From positions 1 through 6,827 of the forward strand of contig CAOXUF010000029.1 in NCBI GenBank assembly GCA_948560485.1: DNA of 6,827 nucleotides. The letters run 5' to 3'. A program made the translations under genes and the position numbers. Shown here piece after piece: positions 6,713 through 6,827 of the stretch (position 1 is the stretch's first letter; each line of letters opens with the position of its first letter). This DNA is from an uncultured Eubacterium sp. GTDB taxonomy: Bacteria > Bacillota_A > Clostridia > Lachnospirales > Lachnospiraceae. A model generated the notes under the pieces. The model saw only the letters and a list, made by a program, of their open reading frames with translations, ran no database searches and had not been told where the DNA came from.

Positions 6713-6789
6713 AATCCCTGAGCATAACCAGATTGATGTATCAGATAGAATCTGACTTACCGGCATGGTTACTGCTCAGGGATTTTTTT
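6713..6789 (+). ncRNA. Structured leader RNA or small RNA ending in an intrinsic terminator
   Basis: A perfect 12-bp outer stem pairs 6713-6724 with 6773-6784 (AATCCCTGAGCA / TGCTCAGGGATT). It continues inward, across one bulged C (6772), as TAACCA/TGGTTA (6725-6730 with 6766-6771). Inside are two 10-nt unpaired strands (6731-6740 and 6756-6765, the latter with CCGGCA) flanking a 6-bp hairpin TCAGAT-AGA-ATCTGA (6741-6755). An alternative pairing, CAGATT/AATCTG (6729-6734 with 6749-6754), competes with these helices. Seven T residues (6783-6789) follow, so the outer stem is a terminator. The element ends 4 nt before the ribosome binding site of the rightward gene, which fits attenuation. I recognise no known riboswitch class in it; a stand-alone small RNA is the alternative. 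Confidence 0.55.
6773..6789 (+). terminator. Intrinsic terminator (3' arm and T7 tract)
   Basis: The 3' arm of the 12-bp stem (5' arm at 6713-6724) runs into TTTTTTT at 6783-6789. The stem is GC-rich in its middle (CCCTGAGC). Placed after the + strand promoter candidates and before the start codon of the rightward gene, it would stop leader transcripts unless the RNA refolds. Confidence 0.75.
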
Positions 6790-6793
6790 ACAA

Positions 6794-6799
6794 AAGGAG
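6794..6799 (+). promoter_or_regulatory. Ribosome binding site of the rightward gene
   Basis: AAGGAG lies 6 nt before the ATG at 6806 and only 3 nt before the ATG at 6803. This favours 6806 as the true start of the two adjacent ATG codons. Confidence 0.7.
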
Positions 6800-6805
6800 A
6801 ATATG

Positions 6806-6827
6806 ATGAAAAAGAAAAAAGTTTTAA
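6806..6827 (+). CDS. Start of a gene cut by the window edge, probably exported
   Basis: Only seven full codons are visible: MKKKKVL, in frame with a second ATG just upstream (6803). A run of lysines followed by hydrophobic residues is the usual start of a signal peptide or membrane protein, but too little is present to name a product. The start is supported by AAGGAG at 6794-6799. The gene lies directly behind the terminator-bearing RNA element, so its expression may depend on read-through of that element. Confidence 0.6.

Noticed and set aside
6531..6725. 64-codon hydrophobic open frame on the - strand just upstream of the 819-aa gene
   Set aside because: No ribosome binding site, its start lies inside the terminator stem, and it runs across the + strand promoter candidates. 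Hydrophobic frames are common by chance on the complement of A-rich DNA.

Overview
The window looks like one end of an assembled contig from a low-GC Gram-positive bacterium. Evidence: AT-rich codon use, strong AAGGAGG-type ribosome binding sites, secreted proteins with Ig-like (BIG2) and DNRLRE domains, and teichoic-acid-type glycerophosphotransferases fused to glycosyltransferases. This combination is typical of gut or rumen Clostridia, most likely Lachnospiraceae; the genus is not resolved. Bases 1-25 are not genomic: they match the 3' end of the Illumina TruSeq universal adapter, so real sequence starts at about base 26 and the first gene is cut by the contig end.

Left region (26-2174, + strand): two secreted or cell-surface genes 25 nt apart, probably one operon. 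The first (partial) encodes a cell-surface-type N-terminal segment, a DNRLRE domain and the C-terminal half of a V8/glutamyl-endopeptidase-like serine protease. The protease Asp and Ser are present, but the half carrying the catalytic His is missing. The second encodes a signal peptide followed by BIG2 and Big_14-like Ig domains. It is broken by a one-base frameshift in an A7 run directly after the signal peptide. A hairpin at 2203-2260, with T-rich flanks on both sides, sits between these genes and the convergent genes to the right and probably ends transcription from both.

Middle region (2270-6500, - strand): two tandem paralogous cell-envelope polymer genes, transcribed right to left. The upstream gene (819 aa) fuses a TagF/TagB-like CDP-glycerol glycerophosphotransferase domain to a complete GT4 glycosyltransferase. 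The downstream gene (561 aa) has an intact glycerophosphotransferase domain followed only by a short, degenerate remnant of the same GT4 N-terminal half. Together they probably build or decorate a glycerol-phosphate-containing glycan, either wall teichoic acid or a phosphoglycerol-substituted capsule.

Right region (6501-6827): a divergent intergenic region holds a - strand promoter for the 819-aa gene and + strand promoter candidates. It also holds a folded RNA element of about 77 nt (6713-6789) whose outer 12-bp stem plus T7 is an intrinsic terminator. That element lies directly before the ribosome binding site of a + strand gene cut by the window edge, so it is a leader attenuator/riboswitch candidate or a small RNA. 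No CRISPR array, tRNA, rRNA or mobile element was seen.
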